Assembly: GCA_036898135.1 (NCBI GenBank)
Contig: CM072513.1
Location: forward strand, 16,461,009-16,525,008
From: Oncomelania hupensis
Lineage: Eukaryota; Mollusca; Gastropoda; Littorinimorpha; Pomatiopsidae
Direction of reading: 5' to 3'
DNA length: 64,000 bases
In this document: piece by piece, positions 31,115-36,457 of the stretch
Numbering within the stretch: position 1 is the stretch's first letter
Layout: every line of letters begins with the position of its first letter
The notes under the pieces: model-generated
What the model saw: only the letters and a program-made list of their open reading frames with translations
What the model was told of the DNA's origin: nothing
The model's database searches: none
Position numbers and translations under genes: made by a program

Positions 31115-32978
31115 ATTTCTCTTGTTTTTCTTTCTCTTTTTTTTTTTGAAACCAGTCAAACAAAATAAGAACCGGTGGGCTCTACCGGCTACTGATTTTT
31201 CAACTGGTATTTTTATTCTCAAACCGGTAAAATACCGGGAATTTCAGGTTAAATCCATCCCTGCAGAACACTATAGTCTACACTCAGTTAAAAAATACAA
31301 TAAATGCGATAGATAGTATCTACAGGTGGGGAGTTAGGAGGAACAACGTTAACCGCAGCCTTTCTTATTTTATAGTTTGCAAGAGTTATGTTTCTTGGCT
31401 ATTACTCTCGCTCTATAATTTTAGTTTTGGTGACAAGAAACTAGTTATTTTTGTTTTTTTAAATATGAAAATATTTGTTGTTATTTAAGAGTAGAAATGG
31501 TGTGGTATGTTAATTATAATAACAGTTGTTTTTATGATAGCTTTGTTAACATTTTGTGCACGCTTGAGAGACTTCCATTTCTCCCTCATGGCGATTGTGA
31601 AATAATTTGCAGTTTCGTCCCAGTTCACGAAAAGGTTTCGCCTAAGCAGCGGGTTGTTTTGGGGTTTGTTTTGTTGTTTTTTTTGTGGTTTTTTGGTAAT
31701 TATTTTTCTATGTTGCAAGTTTTGTTAGGAAATTTAGTTTTTAGTTTGTAAATAGTTATTTTTTATTTTGGGGTTTAGGCTTAGTGTTAACTTCATTTGT
31801 TTGAATTATTGTGGTATCTTTTAGGAAACAGAAAATAAAGAAAGGAATAGAAATAGAATAGCAACAGAAGTTGTATTTTAGTGGTTTATGGTTATGTTAT
31901 TAATATTGTTTATTTTAATATAAGACATTCCAGCGTACCACCCCCTTGCCTCTTCTCGACGACATAGAAATAAAAGAAATGTCAATAAAAGTTGTTGAAA
32001 TTAATATCTTATCCTTTCTTTATGTGGGGTGTCGGATAGCGCAGTTGTTGGAGCACTCGCTACTGTATCGCAAGTTAAGCACCGTCCAGTGCGGTTAGCA
32101 CTTGGATGGGTGACCGCAATACCGTGAAGCGACAAATAACAACGCCCCCAGTTGACTCAACTGTGACTGAGTACTTACTCTCTTAAGGGTGGGGAAGGAC
32201 GAAAGTAAAGCAGCGAGGGAGAGAGATGGGCATCACCCTCATTAAGCTGGCCCAAGATAAGTGTGATCTCCAACATAAATGATTTCTTTCTTCTTTTGTT
32301 CTATCGAGAGTTGTGTATGTGGTGTCTTTCCTGTCTAAATAAATTTAAAATCTGTATAACTCATCACTTGGTTACATAAAAAAAGAAAATATAATAATAA
32401 TGAATTAGATAAAAATTAAGATACAGAACAGTACACACAGGTAAAATAAAATACAAACAATTAAAATAAATATGAAGTGTGGCAAATAGCAAGCACTTAT
32501 GAGCCCACGTGGATGGAGCAGGAAGACAAAAGCAAACAAACATAAAATGCAATTACAATGTTCATCATAAAAATTGCACTATTAACTATGGTGTAGTAAT
32601 CAATAATCATCATAATAATAATATTAAAATTATTTTGTAACTTTAGCGCGATTCCAAACTAAAAAGTAAAGTAAGTAAGGGCAATAATACTTTGAAATTT
32701 CAATCCTTGATTACATCAGCCCTAATGGATTCTTTTCATGTAATTTATCTAAAAAATATCTTTCTGCTTACTTGAACCATCCAGAAGATGTTGTCCGCTC
32801 TTTCTCCCATCCTCGCCCATTCTTTCTCTTGTCTGTAGCTGCGAACCGGCACAGTGTGTGAAGATGAATTGGGATCAATAGCATCGCGAAAGGATGCCCA
32901 AAATATGGAAGCGAAGGTGACAGTCACCACTACCACCAGAAACGCCTTCATTGTTGCTCTTGTAATTTTTAATTTCAT
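4754..32978 (-). CDS. TMEM62: TMEM62: membrane metallophosphoesterase-like protein, 10 exons, C-terminus off the window
   Basis: Ten coding exons: 32978-32772, 30176-30065, 25582-25442, 23270-23225, 22768-22621, 8371-8247, 7033-6911, 6151-5996, 5216-5057 and 4864-4754, total 1329 bp (443 codons), phase preserved at every join. Exon 1 encodes a signal anchor (VVVVTVTFASIFWASF). The calcineurin-like phosphoesterase motifs follow in order: SDIHISKFRD (exon 2), GDLTDAKD (exon 3), GNHDAF across the exon 3/4 junction, IWFGHYPTS (exon 6) and YLCGHLHTLG (exon 7). Exons 8-10 match the beta-rich region of human TMEM62 (WPVVLITNP; YIDTSYVGQA). Human TMEM62 is about 640 residues, so the multi-pass C-terminus should lie left of position 1. 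Substrate is unknown. Start at 32978 was chosen as the first ATG in frame; an ATG at 32951 is also possible. Intron 5 is 14.2 kb and full of transposons. Confidence 0.93.
5735..5994. repeat. (ATC)n microsatellite abutting the TMEM62 exon 8 donor
   Basis: About 250 bp of imperfect ATC/CAT repeats. In TMEM62 orientation the (GAT)n tract starts within ten bases of the donor at 5995. Confidence 0.9.
6425..6892. repeat. (AAG)n tract with a higher-order ~75-bp repeat
   Basis: The longest pure tract is about 6724-6807. The unit agtaaaagtaataagaagat recurs near 6480 and 6640, and a related cataatttacaacaat block near 6605 and 6807, so a mixed unit was duplicated around the triplet tract. It lies in TMEM62 intron 7. 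Confidence 0.85.
7197..7440. repeat. ~60-bp minisatellite, about four copies
   Basis: Repeats of cacacttttcacaagtcaac followed by cacacac and a gcgcacattcattccagt-type segment. It lies in TMEM62 intron 6. Confidence 0.85.
7499..7585. repeat. 28-bp direct repeat, three copies
   Basis: The unit gtgcagaaggtaaaccaatg plus aacatcga occurs three times, nearly identical. Confidence 0.9.
7614..7920 (-). repeat. Dispersed repeat family R610, truncated copy
   Basis: Reverse-strand match to the central and 3' parts of the copies at about 34625-35230 and 60620-61220. Shared blocks include the region around gtgtacgaggtctgttgg, tttgtaaacgggggttcgat and cagcctcagcgtcc. No coding potential seen; class unknown. 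Confidence 0.7.
7918..8012 (+). mobile_element. 3' end of a GGATA-tailed LINE
   Basis: It matches the last ~80 bp of the copies at 45.8, 50.9 and 53.2 kb (ctggttaaac, catctgcggtgcccc, gagttactggataggatagg) and ends in a (GGATA)-type tail. It abuts the R610 copy, so one may have inserted next to the other. Confidence 0.75.
8391..8540. repeat. ~97-bp tandem repeat, left side of the LINE-A insertion
   Basis: The unit containing accataaaat and gaaaatgctattgtcaattt starts at 8391 and again at 8488. The same unit reappears at 22045-22190, on the other side of LINE-A, so LINE-A inserted into an existing tandem array. Confidence 0.8.
8541..9889 (-). pseudogene. LINE-A 3' part (RT second half, UTR, TAA-type tail)
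   Basis: The minus strand encodes degenerate RT: CLEQSFCINCTAQSWFRSYL, YGVPQGSVLGSVLF and VNDVKDWIHEHKLK, ending near 9370. A non-coding 3' region and a TTATTA-rich tail at 8520-8550 follow. It is the continuation of the RT at 19506-19730: the text LLDLSTAF breaks at 19516 and resumes with DTT at 9889. An L2/CR1-like LINE; many stops and frameshifts. Confidence 0.8.
9890..10140 (+). mobile_element. 5' leader of the CR1-like LINE-B
   Basis: This is the stretch between the break in LINE-A and the first LINE-B ORF. It starts with short tandem motifs (gttacggagttacgg). The candidate target duplication with the 3' side is only aaaag, so the exact boundary is uncertain. Confidence 0.55.
10141..11046 (+). 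CDS. LINE-B ORF1: PHD-finger plus coiled-coil plus RRM-like RNA-binding protein
   Basis: 301 residues, intact. Residues 28-85 form a PHD-type zinc finger: CATC, CLQCEYC, FHREC, then CHWFCDVC. Residues 88-125 are a heptad-like coiled coil (VLKLVQQVRDKNVELENRLE). Residues 143-240 look like the RRM-like core of LINE ORF1p, opening with RRMNIIIKNLPET. ORF1 proteins of CR1-group LINEs can carry PHD fingers; they bind the element RNA. The ATG directly follows a gcctacaaa leader. The final codons TCA AAA AAG GAC TAA contain a possible -1 slippery site (11034-11040) that joins the next ORF. Confidence 0.85.
   Translation: MADSSCRKGSMSEKTNSVSSQGTSNKCATCDKSMNRRTDCLQCEYCGKIFHRECQNVSSEYYNMIKQFGSASGGSCHWFCDVCNPKAMDVLKLVQQVRDKNVELENRLESVESKVDNLDSGFEERVATSVRSVVREEVYEAKLREERRMNIIIKNLPETKPDKEAFAGVVSALGLGQEAAEGIGFERLGRKTGERSRPLKVQCTSAKQRKDILMNSKKLFRAKEYNTVYVSRDLTKAEQREQKALRDELKEKRSLKDGKKYMIRRNEVIMIDESNHHRASESEDEAPSASELNVASASKKD
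11013..13667 (+). pseudogene. LINE-B ORF2: endonuclease plus reverse transcriptase, one frameshift, split by a Gypsy insertion
   Basis: Endonuclease motifs: SINAHSVVNK (11139), ITESWLHGD, RRGGGCLMYVRD, then GDFNRPGINW and NSDHNIV. RT motifs: APGVDEISPA, GNYRPVSLTS, YLDFAKAFDKVPH (12842), GVPQGSILGP (13020) and FADDTKIYG (13109). A frame change near 11503, inside the endonuclease, looks like a one-base loss. The downstream frame then runs unbroken to the Gypsy insertion at 13668 and resumes at 19207. The combination of RT type, ORF1 with PHD finger and 3' end fits the CR1 group of the Jockey superclade. Protein similarity remains high, so insertion was fairly recent. Confidence 0.85.
11034..11040 (+). 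promoter_or_regulatory. Candidate -1 ribosomal frameshift site A AAA AAG between LINE-B ORF1 and ORF2
   Basis: The heptamer is in the correct phase (codons AAA AAG of ORF1). A slip by -1 gives AAA AAA GGA CTA AGT and stays open into the endonuclease. The ORF2 frame opens after a TGA at 11010-11012 and contains no ATG before the endonuclease begins at about 11139. No stem-loop was modelled. Confidence 0.5.
13668..14303 (+). repeat. 5' LTR of the Gypsy element
   Basis: It begins TGTTACGTTG and ends GAGTGTAACA (terminal TGTTAC/GTAACA inverted repeat). AATAAA near 14141 is a possible polyadenylation signal. Related LTRs occur at 43138, 43243 and 61831. Confidence 0.95.
14304..14819 (+). other. 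Gypsy leader with candidate primer-binding site
   Basis: A TGG-starting stretch (14307-14324) lies three bases after the LTR and is a candidate tRNA primer-binding site; the tRNA was not identified. Just before the gag ATG, gaactttccagaaaa-type units repeat about three times (14765-14815). Confidence 0.5.
14820..16640 (+). CDS. Gypsy gag-protease ORF with SCAN-like capsid
   Basis: 606 residues. Residues 20-100 are a charged Glu/Arg coiled coil. Residues 115-280 form a capsid region with SCAN-domain-like features: QALEVYTRLS, KRFRECRPK, VKEQFLNACHKDL. A CCHC zinc knuckle (CFTCNATDHRAANC) lies near residue 324. A retropepsin-like active site, VLRDSGCSGVIV, lies near residue 438. The vertebrate SCAN domain is thought to derive from the gag of Gmr1-like Gypsy elements, which agrees with the domain order here. 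The ORF ends at TAA 16638-16640; the integrase frame (-1 relative) opens at 16616, so the two overlap by 25 bases. Whether this is a real frameshift junction or a small deletion is unclear. Confidence 0.88.
   Translation: MADFWQRGIELNLKGKQLTEYVKSQERIQERELEEQRRREERELEEQRRREERELEQKRLEIEQQRQEKEEQRRREEREFELKRLEGERQYQLELARIQNNQHAPQVTNDHTAPKLPAFVDGKDQIDSYLARFERFAESSNWQPRDWAIRLSALLTGQALEVYTRLSNDDAKNYDVLKEALLQCYNFTEKGYRKRFRECRPKSDETPKQFVERLSSYLHKWVELSGERKSYDSLHDLIVKEQFLNACHKDLATHLEEQKLQTLKDVTEAAERYLIAHGKTLGPPSATKHFQKTGNHGNQVQGSQTSQRQTDSTPPPREGHSRGCFTCNATDHRAANCPQNKSSGQRSSTDNAAAGNRQRRFSNQRQTSRSDHQVCAGSVILPSETERTATPADVQECMTDGQLLLANGKSIPVVASAAVTVQNMPVSKGRVGNHEVTVLRDSGCSGVIVREDLIAKEQFTGDSKWTLMADSKCVRAPVAKIHVNTPFYIGEVEAVCLKKPLYDLMIGNIDGARRPDDPDPEWSPASTQHVEVVEEDPLPFPDGDLTELLRDNVVTPAQPCRPEIVGAVTTRAQAKRDKTSTPLKVADNSKAAIVDREAESRKLIAL
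16616..18310 (+). CDS. Gypsy integrase ORF with fused remnants of RT
   Basis: The frame opens at 16616; a GTG at 16667 has been used as nominal start, but no ATG lies early, so fusion to the gag ORF by frameshift is likely. Domains in order: HHCC zinc-binding region (GGHLGIKKTSDRIQ ... CRSCDICQ), DDE catalytic core (VALDLIGEI, TDLGTQFVSD, NGLVEKFN supply D, D and E), and a GPY/F-like module (WKGPYEVETVVG). After about residue 420 comes a linker normally preceding RT (FPPNFSDVPG, LVEHEVYT), joined at about 18073 directly to a late RT segment (EANLTVRPSECILGADN). The palm with YxDD and all of RNase H are missing, but the frame survives the deletion. 547 codons from the GTG. Confidence 0.88.
   Translation: MQEADSTLNKYRNRQDHVTKRSGTVYFEVKAKILYRIFQHPRVNGGKPLRQVLVPLPLRRQVMEVAHDSIMGGHLGIKKTSDRIQAVFYWPGLHADVSRFCRSCDICQKTIPRGRVPKVPMQRMPLIDRPFKRVALDLIGEIRPPSEEGHRWVLTLVDYATRYPEAVPLKKIDTETVAEALVDMFSRLGVPEEILTDLGTQFVSDCMKEVNRLLSIRHLTTTPYHPMCNGLVEKFNATLKSTLKKLCSEQPRQWHRYINALLFAYREVPQESTGFSPFELLYGRTIRGPMHILKELWTKEVDTPEVKNSYQYVFELREKLEQTLEIARENLKKSQDCGKHYYDRRAVNRKFKPGNKVLVLLPTDHNKLLMQWKGPYEVETVVGINDYKVKVGQHSKIYHANLLKLYVERPSETVHAATAAVTDDSFDSEELLELGDFHSKEGIDDVKLGPSLTEGQTLELEDLMGEFPPNFSDVPGSTTLVEHEVYTQTLRELFHRPAEANLTVRPSECILGADNVDCVGHPMEEGDNGGRTDSGEAHVIIVFDPGPMTTATDEGVDSLRTKEH
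18311..18565 (+). other. Gypsy 3' untranslated region and polypurine tract
   Basis: Non-coding, A/T-rich. A polypurine stretch gagtggggggt (18553-18563) lies just before the 3' LTR and is the likely plus-strand primer. Confidence 0.6.
18566..19201 (+). repeat. 3' LTR of the Gypsy element
   Basis: 636 bp, read as identical to 13668-14303 (constant offset 4898). Followed by the target duplication gacat. Confidence 0.95.
19202..19505 (+). pseudogene. LINE-B 3' end (ORF2 C-terminus and tail)
   Basis: It continues the frame broken at 13667: FKIIKGLEKVSADKFF, RSRLNLRKNFFSQRVVNPWN and VNQFKNRHD. A terminal segment with repeated attcaggtaa (19495-19518) looks like a CR1-type 3' repeat tail. Confidence 0.85.
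19506..20497 (-). pseudogene. LINE-A middle part (RT first half)
   Basis: Degenerate frames on the minus strand: LDPMPTKLVYDNLDVLLP, SGSVPSAWKTAVVKPLLKK, NDLTNYRPV, then LHQLNEHLEANSLLNIHQSA and STETALL. The RT is interrupted after LDLSTAF by LINE-B. Upstream it is interrupted by the Tigger-like element at 20498. Confidence 0.8.
20498..21295 (-). mobile_element. Tigger/pogo-like DNA transposon, internally deleted
   Basis: 798 bp between TA duplications (20496-20497, 21296-21297). Terminal inverted repeats: CAGTGGAACCTCCGGTATAC at the left, and the complement of gtataccagagagccggata then ccggaagttccactg at the right. It keeps the start of a pogo-type transposase (20994-20755) and nothing of the DDE domain. 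Confidence 0.85.
20755..20994 (-). pseudogene. Tigger-like transposase N-terminus (CENP-B-type HTH)
   Basis: 79 codons starting MASRKRNVLSLAERMKVIE, followed by CLSIARSLDVGKTQIQ: the first helix-turn-helix of pogo/Tigger/CENP-B proteins. It ends before the second DNA-binding half and the catalytic domain. Confidence 0.8.
21296..22040 (-). pseudogene. LINE-A 5' part (endonuclease)
   Basis: Minus-strand fragments in changing frames: NIMELTETWLRENGD (about 22000), RGDGIAFIVRS (about 21840) and TQWVTESTHLKSKHSVDLVI (about 21350). These are endonuclease motifs of an L2/CR1-like LINE. A poly-Pro expansion interrupts it near 21890. Confidence 0.75.
22045..22190. repeat. ~97-bp tandem repeat, right side of the LINE-A insertion
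   Basis: Units with atgctattgttaatttatga and aagtaatatcactgtaataa match 8391-8540. This is the right-hand remainder of the array interrupted by LINE-A. Confidence 0.8.
24026..24210 (-). mobile_element. tRNA-derived SINE
   Basis: On the minus strand the head reads GGAGGCTTGATAGCTCAGTG (A box) and, about 40 bases on, GGGTTTGAACCC (B box). The body carries the ggaaaccggagtacctggag motif shared with the other SINEs of the window. Its 5' end abuts the minisatellite. Confidence 0.8.
24196..25273. repeat. ~52-bp minisatellite, about 21 copies
   Basis: The unit is gggctaccaggcctccctat, then aatatcatcatcatgactct, then ttttcaatggtt. Variants differ by one to three bases or a missing ATC. Two longer blocks recur in the same variant order (for example around 24750-24900 and 25050-25200), implying segmental amplification. 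TMEM62 intron 3. Confidence 0.93.
25728..25815 (-). mobile_element. SINE 3'-end fragment
   Basis: It matches the 3' end of the SINEs at 57, 58 and 29 kb (cactttattgtccc, cgcctcccctgggaaaggcg, gcctgtggggcgcccaaatc). The tRNA head is missing. Confidence 0.65.
26860..27285 (-). mobile_element. tRNA-derived SINE with internal expansions
   Basis: It shares the ggagaaaacccctgagacgt body and the caaggccacaacgctcgc end (complement of the tRNA-like head GCGAGCGTTGTGGCC) with the copies at 57 and 58 kb. The middle is partly duplicated and contains an 18-bp tandem amplification. Confidence 0.75.
27053..27143. repeat. 18-bp tandem repeat inside a SINE, five copies
   Basis: The unit tatttggagaaacataac is repeated five times without change. 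The unit is normal single-copy SINE sequence in the relatives. Confidence 0.92.
27290..28152. other. TMEM62 intron sequence, no gene seen
   Basis: AT-rich. The only noticeable item is a taaagttgttaaaattaaaa-type tail (minus strand, about 27985-28010), probably a retroelement end. Confidence 0.5.
28153..28864 (-). mobile_element. hAT-like element, family H1, copy 1
   Basis: TIRs CAGACCTGCCTACC and GGTAGGCAGGTCTG. Target duplication TTTAAA (28147-28152, 28865-28870). It retains a lysine-rich N-terminal stretch of a transposase on the minus strand (KPAAKKMIPGCEQKYKPEL near 28340-28400) but no catalytic region. Confidence 0.85.
29078..29345 (-). mobile_element. tRNA-derived SINE
   Basis: cactttattgtccc (3' end), the gcaaaccgagcacccggaga body, a gattgatcctaatctgtcag B-box region, and ccactcggccacaatgc (complement of the A box). 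Confidence 0.75.
29547..29999 (-). pseudogene. GGATA-tailed LINE, 3' part
   Basis: On the minus strand: an RT C-terminal region (KKRKLRWYGHVTR type, near 29790), RQKNRWEDNIREWTGLTLIEA (29590-29700), a 3' UTR and a (GGATA) tail at 29547. It is the reverse-orientation relative of the copies at 48.4 and 53 kb. Confidence 0.8.
30289..30351. repeat. (AAT)n microsatellite
   Basis: About 20 AAT units in TMEM62 intron 1. Confidence 0.95.
30574..31263. mobile_element. hAT-like element, family H4
   Basis: 690 bp. The left end CAGTGATTGTCCTAGGGATT and the right end (complement CAGGGATGGATTTAACC) are imperfect TIRs. Target duplication CAGAAC (30568-30573, 31264-31269). AACCGGT motifs recur near both ends. 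No transposase seen; it contains a (TC)n tract at 31073-31112. Confidence 0.75.
31073..31112. repeat. (TC)n microsatellite
   Basis: About 19 CT units inside the H4 element. Confidence 0.95.
31264..32024. other. TMEM62 intron 1, no feature seen
   Basis: T-rich sequence without recognisable coding or repeat similarity. Confidence 0.5.
32025..32290 (+). mobile_element. SINE with tRNA-like start and 5S rRNA-derived segment
   Basis: A tRNA-like A box (gtcggatagcgcagttgttg, 32030) is followed by a segment matching 5S rRNA: gcaagttaagcaccgtccag and ggttagcacttggatgggtg then accgc (32070-32120), i.e. box A/intermediate element and box C of the 5S internal promoter. A unique body follows to about 32290. 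Chimeric tRNA/5S SINE heads are known in animals; this copy fits that class. Confidence 0.75.
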
Positions 32979-33096
32979 CAGACATTGTTGCTACATGGTC
33001 TTTTATAAATAAAAATTCGTCTGCTTTTGTATCTAAAGGGAAATAAGTAAAGCGACTTCCGGGCAAATAACTCACTAGGAAATTGTTGTTGTCAAC
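32979..33096. promoter_or_regulatory. Bidirectional promoter TMEM62/FAM177A
   Basis: Only 118 bp separate the two start codons. An ETS-type site acttccggg (33055-33063) is present. Transcription must start within or partly inside the opposite first exon; no TATA box is placed convincingly. Confidence 0.7.
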
Positions 33097-36000
33097 ATGG
33101 CGTCGTTGGAGGCTAAATCTACTGTGGAGAATAATGTAACTTTCCTGTTCTCGTCTTTCTGTATTGGTTTAATAGATTTTTTTTAAAAATACAGTTCTCG
33201 AATCAAAATTTATTCCTGTTGTTAACAACTCACGTTTTGTATTATTTACATGTATGCCTAAAACTTGGGCCGACTCAGTGAGTCACTTTATTTTTTAGTA
33301 AATTTTAGTCATGATTAGGCGAGTCCCGTACATCACTAGTCTAGTCATACCTTCAGGAAGCTATCAAGAATTTATTAGATATGTTATTATTATGTTTGTT
33401 TCTGTATAGGCCTAGCGCTTTTCTACCTCAAGGGGCTGGTCTAACTCAAGCAGCCTGAAGGGCCAACTGACATGGCAGTCTTTTAAGGCTTTTACACGTT
33501 TTAATTTTAGGGCTATGCACATTCGTTTAACATCCCAGACAACATCATAATAATCCTGGGCGACTGGGATCTGGAGAAGGGACCTAGTGCTAGTATTATG
33601 TAACTGGCATTCGCTTGTCTGGGACACTGAGCATCAGGATCTTTAAATTTGTGTGATGGAATGTGTTCCTGCACAGACTAGACCTTGGTTAATAACACAT
33701 CTGAAGGAGTAAGAGCACTAGCCTGTGATTAAGGTCATGCTATTTTTATGGCACTCCATGATCATCCAGGTCGTCGACCTCGAAACTTCTAACCACTGCC
33801 TGTAATGTTATTACTTCACATTCAATACCTCAATTGTTTTGCCATAAGCTTCCACCACTACTGGGCCAATGTGCCGCGTTGTGGTAATGTAAACCATTTT
33901 CAAGCACAAATAGAACCCCCAAACTGGTTTTGCCAAATTAACCATGACCATTGCAAACTTTTGAATTATCATTTCAAAATCAGGGACAAGGAGACACGGT
34001 GGAAGGAAATTTCACTTCTGTGCAACTTGAGGAAGGTAAGCCAAAGAAGAAGAAAGTTCCTCGCAGAATTCTCCATTTCAGTGATGGTATCTTGGAGGAA
34101 TATTCTACAGATGATGAAGAGGAGAACGAGCAAAAACCATTGCAACCTCAAGTGGACCCTGTAAGTTGCTAAATTGCATTTGTTTAGTAATTTTTTGTGT
34201 GGTAATTATGCTAATTTTTTATTTAGCAACAGTTGGCGTTTCCCATATCTGTGCCAGACCAATTACTATGATGATGTCCACTTGTACCCTGCATGTATCC
34301 ATGAATCCATCCAAAACAAGGTTATATCACTGTTATGGAAACTTTGTGTAGGATATGACAATATTGTGGTATACATTGTCATTGTTTGTGAATTTCTTGT
34401 GCGCTGTCATGTTGACATTTGCTGTAGTAGTACTGTGGCCTTCAGATGAGGTCTAGCCTTTGCGTGCATGCATTCCATCACATAGACTTAGTAGAATCAT
34501 GACGCTCGCTGAGTCCTAGATGGGTATTTTGCTTACATAAAAACACACAACAAACGTTAGTTCTCTTTTCTCCTCAGTTGTCTAGGATTGCTTAATTGTC
34601 TGGCGGGCATTAGGCAATGAGCATTAATAAGAACGTTGGTACCTTGGGTAGCTTGACACCCCCATTGGGGTGCCGGGGGTTTCAGTATAAATAGTATCCC
34701 CACTTTCTGGAAATTTAGTGCTTTAAATTCCCACTGTCGCTGTCTTTCTTATTTGCTCTTTCTCATTCCTGCTCTGTTCTATTAATCTGCTATACTATCT
34801 TCTTCTTCGCTAGACCAGTCACCTACCTTTTTTCTTGAAAACTCTTCCGGGACAAGAAGTGACTCCTTATTTGTGTACGAGGTCTGTTGGATCAGCTTGG
34901 GAATATTGGACGCTTTCTGCCAGGTGGTCACTATAGGGCTTCCTATGATGTTATTATTTAGCAATGTAGGCATTTTATATGTATGTGTTTTGTTGATAAT
35001 TTATAATGATGTTTGTATTCTACTTTGTTTTTGTAAACGGGGGTTCGATAAATTAGAGTACAGCCTCAGCGTCCCGTGCGTGGGATATCTTTATTGTAAA
35101 GTGACTGGCTGGTGGAGAGCTTTCAGTTTTACCACTAGGGTTGTTTCGGCAGATCTTTTATGCAGATCAGGGGTTGTCCGGTCCTGATTTGGCTCAGAAG
35201 AGTCTGCTGGACCTAAAGCAATGTAATGTAATGTAGGTAGCTTGACTTGGGTTGGATCCTAGTTCTTGAGCTGGTAAAGTGCTTTATAGGAACAGTTATA
35301 AACATAGTATTTGAACAAGCTTTGTAGTTTGTACAGGGGCATTTCTGTCATTTTTCTGAAGTTAACTTTTTTTGTTTCCAGAAAACATTGAAATGGCTGC
35401 CATGGATGTGGTACTATACCTCAACAGCCGCATACAAGGCTTATTTGGGTAAGCTTATGTTTTGCAACAACTGCAAAGTTAATTTTGTTTTGAATTAAAA
35501 ATGTTATTTACTATTCACATTATAATAAAGTTTATTGCAAAGTTTTGTACATTACTATGCATGGACAGACGTTTTCTGTTTCAGCTGCTGATTTTTGTGG
35601 AGAAAAGCTGGCCTGGTTCTTCGGCATCACCACCCCGAAGTACCAAAGTGCAATAGATGAATACTACAGAAGAAAAGCAGAGGTTAGTTAAAATGATCTG
35701 CAAAACCATGTTTGTTCTGATTGAAGTTATTCGCTTGCCCATAAATGCTTTTTTTTTTCGTTAGCCTTTAGCGCGCTACCGGCAGTATATATTGCCAAGC
35801 CCTCTTTCTCTCCTCATTCACTACCAGCGGCATATGTCGCCCTTAGATACCTACAATAAACTCTCTCTTTTGCAAACATGGTTACCCACCTATGGGCATC
35901 CTCACAACTTCACTTCCTGTTTGAAAAAGGCGGATGAGGATGTTTCTAGAAATCATTATAGCTTCAGATTCTGAAGAAGAGTTCTTAGGCTTTGATCAAG

Positions 36001-36457
36001 ACGAACTTGGACCTAGAGAGAATGCACCAGTAATGTGGAGTTAGATGATGTTGAAATGAGCGATGGTTGTTCTGCTTCTCCAATGATAAAGAGGTAACCG
36101 ATGCATGTGACCACGAATGGCTACAAGATTTGTTTCTTCAATTAATTTTTTCCAACAAAATATATTTGACATTAAACCAATATGATTATAGGAAATGATA
36201 CACAAAACATTCATCCACCCACACACACAATTTCATGAAGATAGGACTTCATTTGGCTGAGTAATAGGGCATCAAGTTATCTCATGCATATGTACTCTCA
36301 ATGATTGCAGGAGGAGAAAGAGAGGGAGGAAGAGCTTGGAAGACTGTCCATGGCTCCTTCCATGAACACCATCGACACACAGCTCAGCGAATCCTCCATC
36401 GACGTTAGAATTATAAATCAGGATGTCATGTCCGGAGAAACTGTGGAGAAATACTGA
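33097..36457 (+). CDS. FAM177A1: FAM177A family protein, complete, 5 exons
   Basis: Exons 33097-33135, 33984-34160, 35382-35448, 35585-35682 and 36311-36457; 528 bp, 175 residues, phase kept at all joins. The family core is clear: KKKKVPRRILHFSDGILEEY followed by STDDEEE (residues 32-60), then LKWLPWMWYYTSTAAYKAYL (hydrophobic/aromatic stretch), then DFCGEKLAWFFGITTPKYQS and AIDEYYRRKAEEE. The C-terminus is acidic/Ser-rich. Human FAM177A1 is of similar size; its biochemical role is not well defined, and a link to Golgi/endomembranes has been proposed. The orthologue could equally serve FAM177B, so the symbol means the A-type family. Its first exon codes for only 13 residues, the start being chosen by the splice donor at 33136 and by lack of upstream alternatives. 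Confidence 0.93.
34625..35230 (+). repeat. Dispersed repeat family R610, copy in FAM177A intron 2
   Basis: It begins near gcttgacacccccattgggg and ends in an atgtaatgtaatgta tail. A second plus copy is at 60620-61220 and a truncated reverse copy at 7614-7920. It contains tataaatagtatcccc near 34687. Non-coding; the short ATGTA tail suggests a retroposed element. Confidence 0.75.
35740..36050. other. Possible remnant of a DNA transposon in FAM177A intron 4
   Basis: After a T-run, the plus strand can be read as SDSEEEFLGFDQDELGP near 35965-36015, an acidic stretch like the N-terminus of piggyBac-type transposases. No TIR pair was found, so this is weak. Confidence 0.3.
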
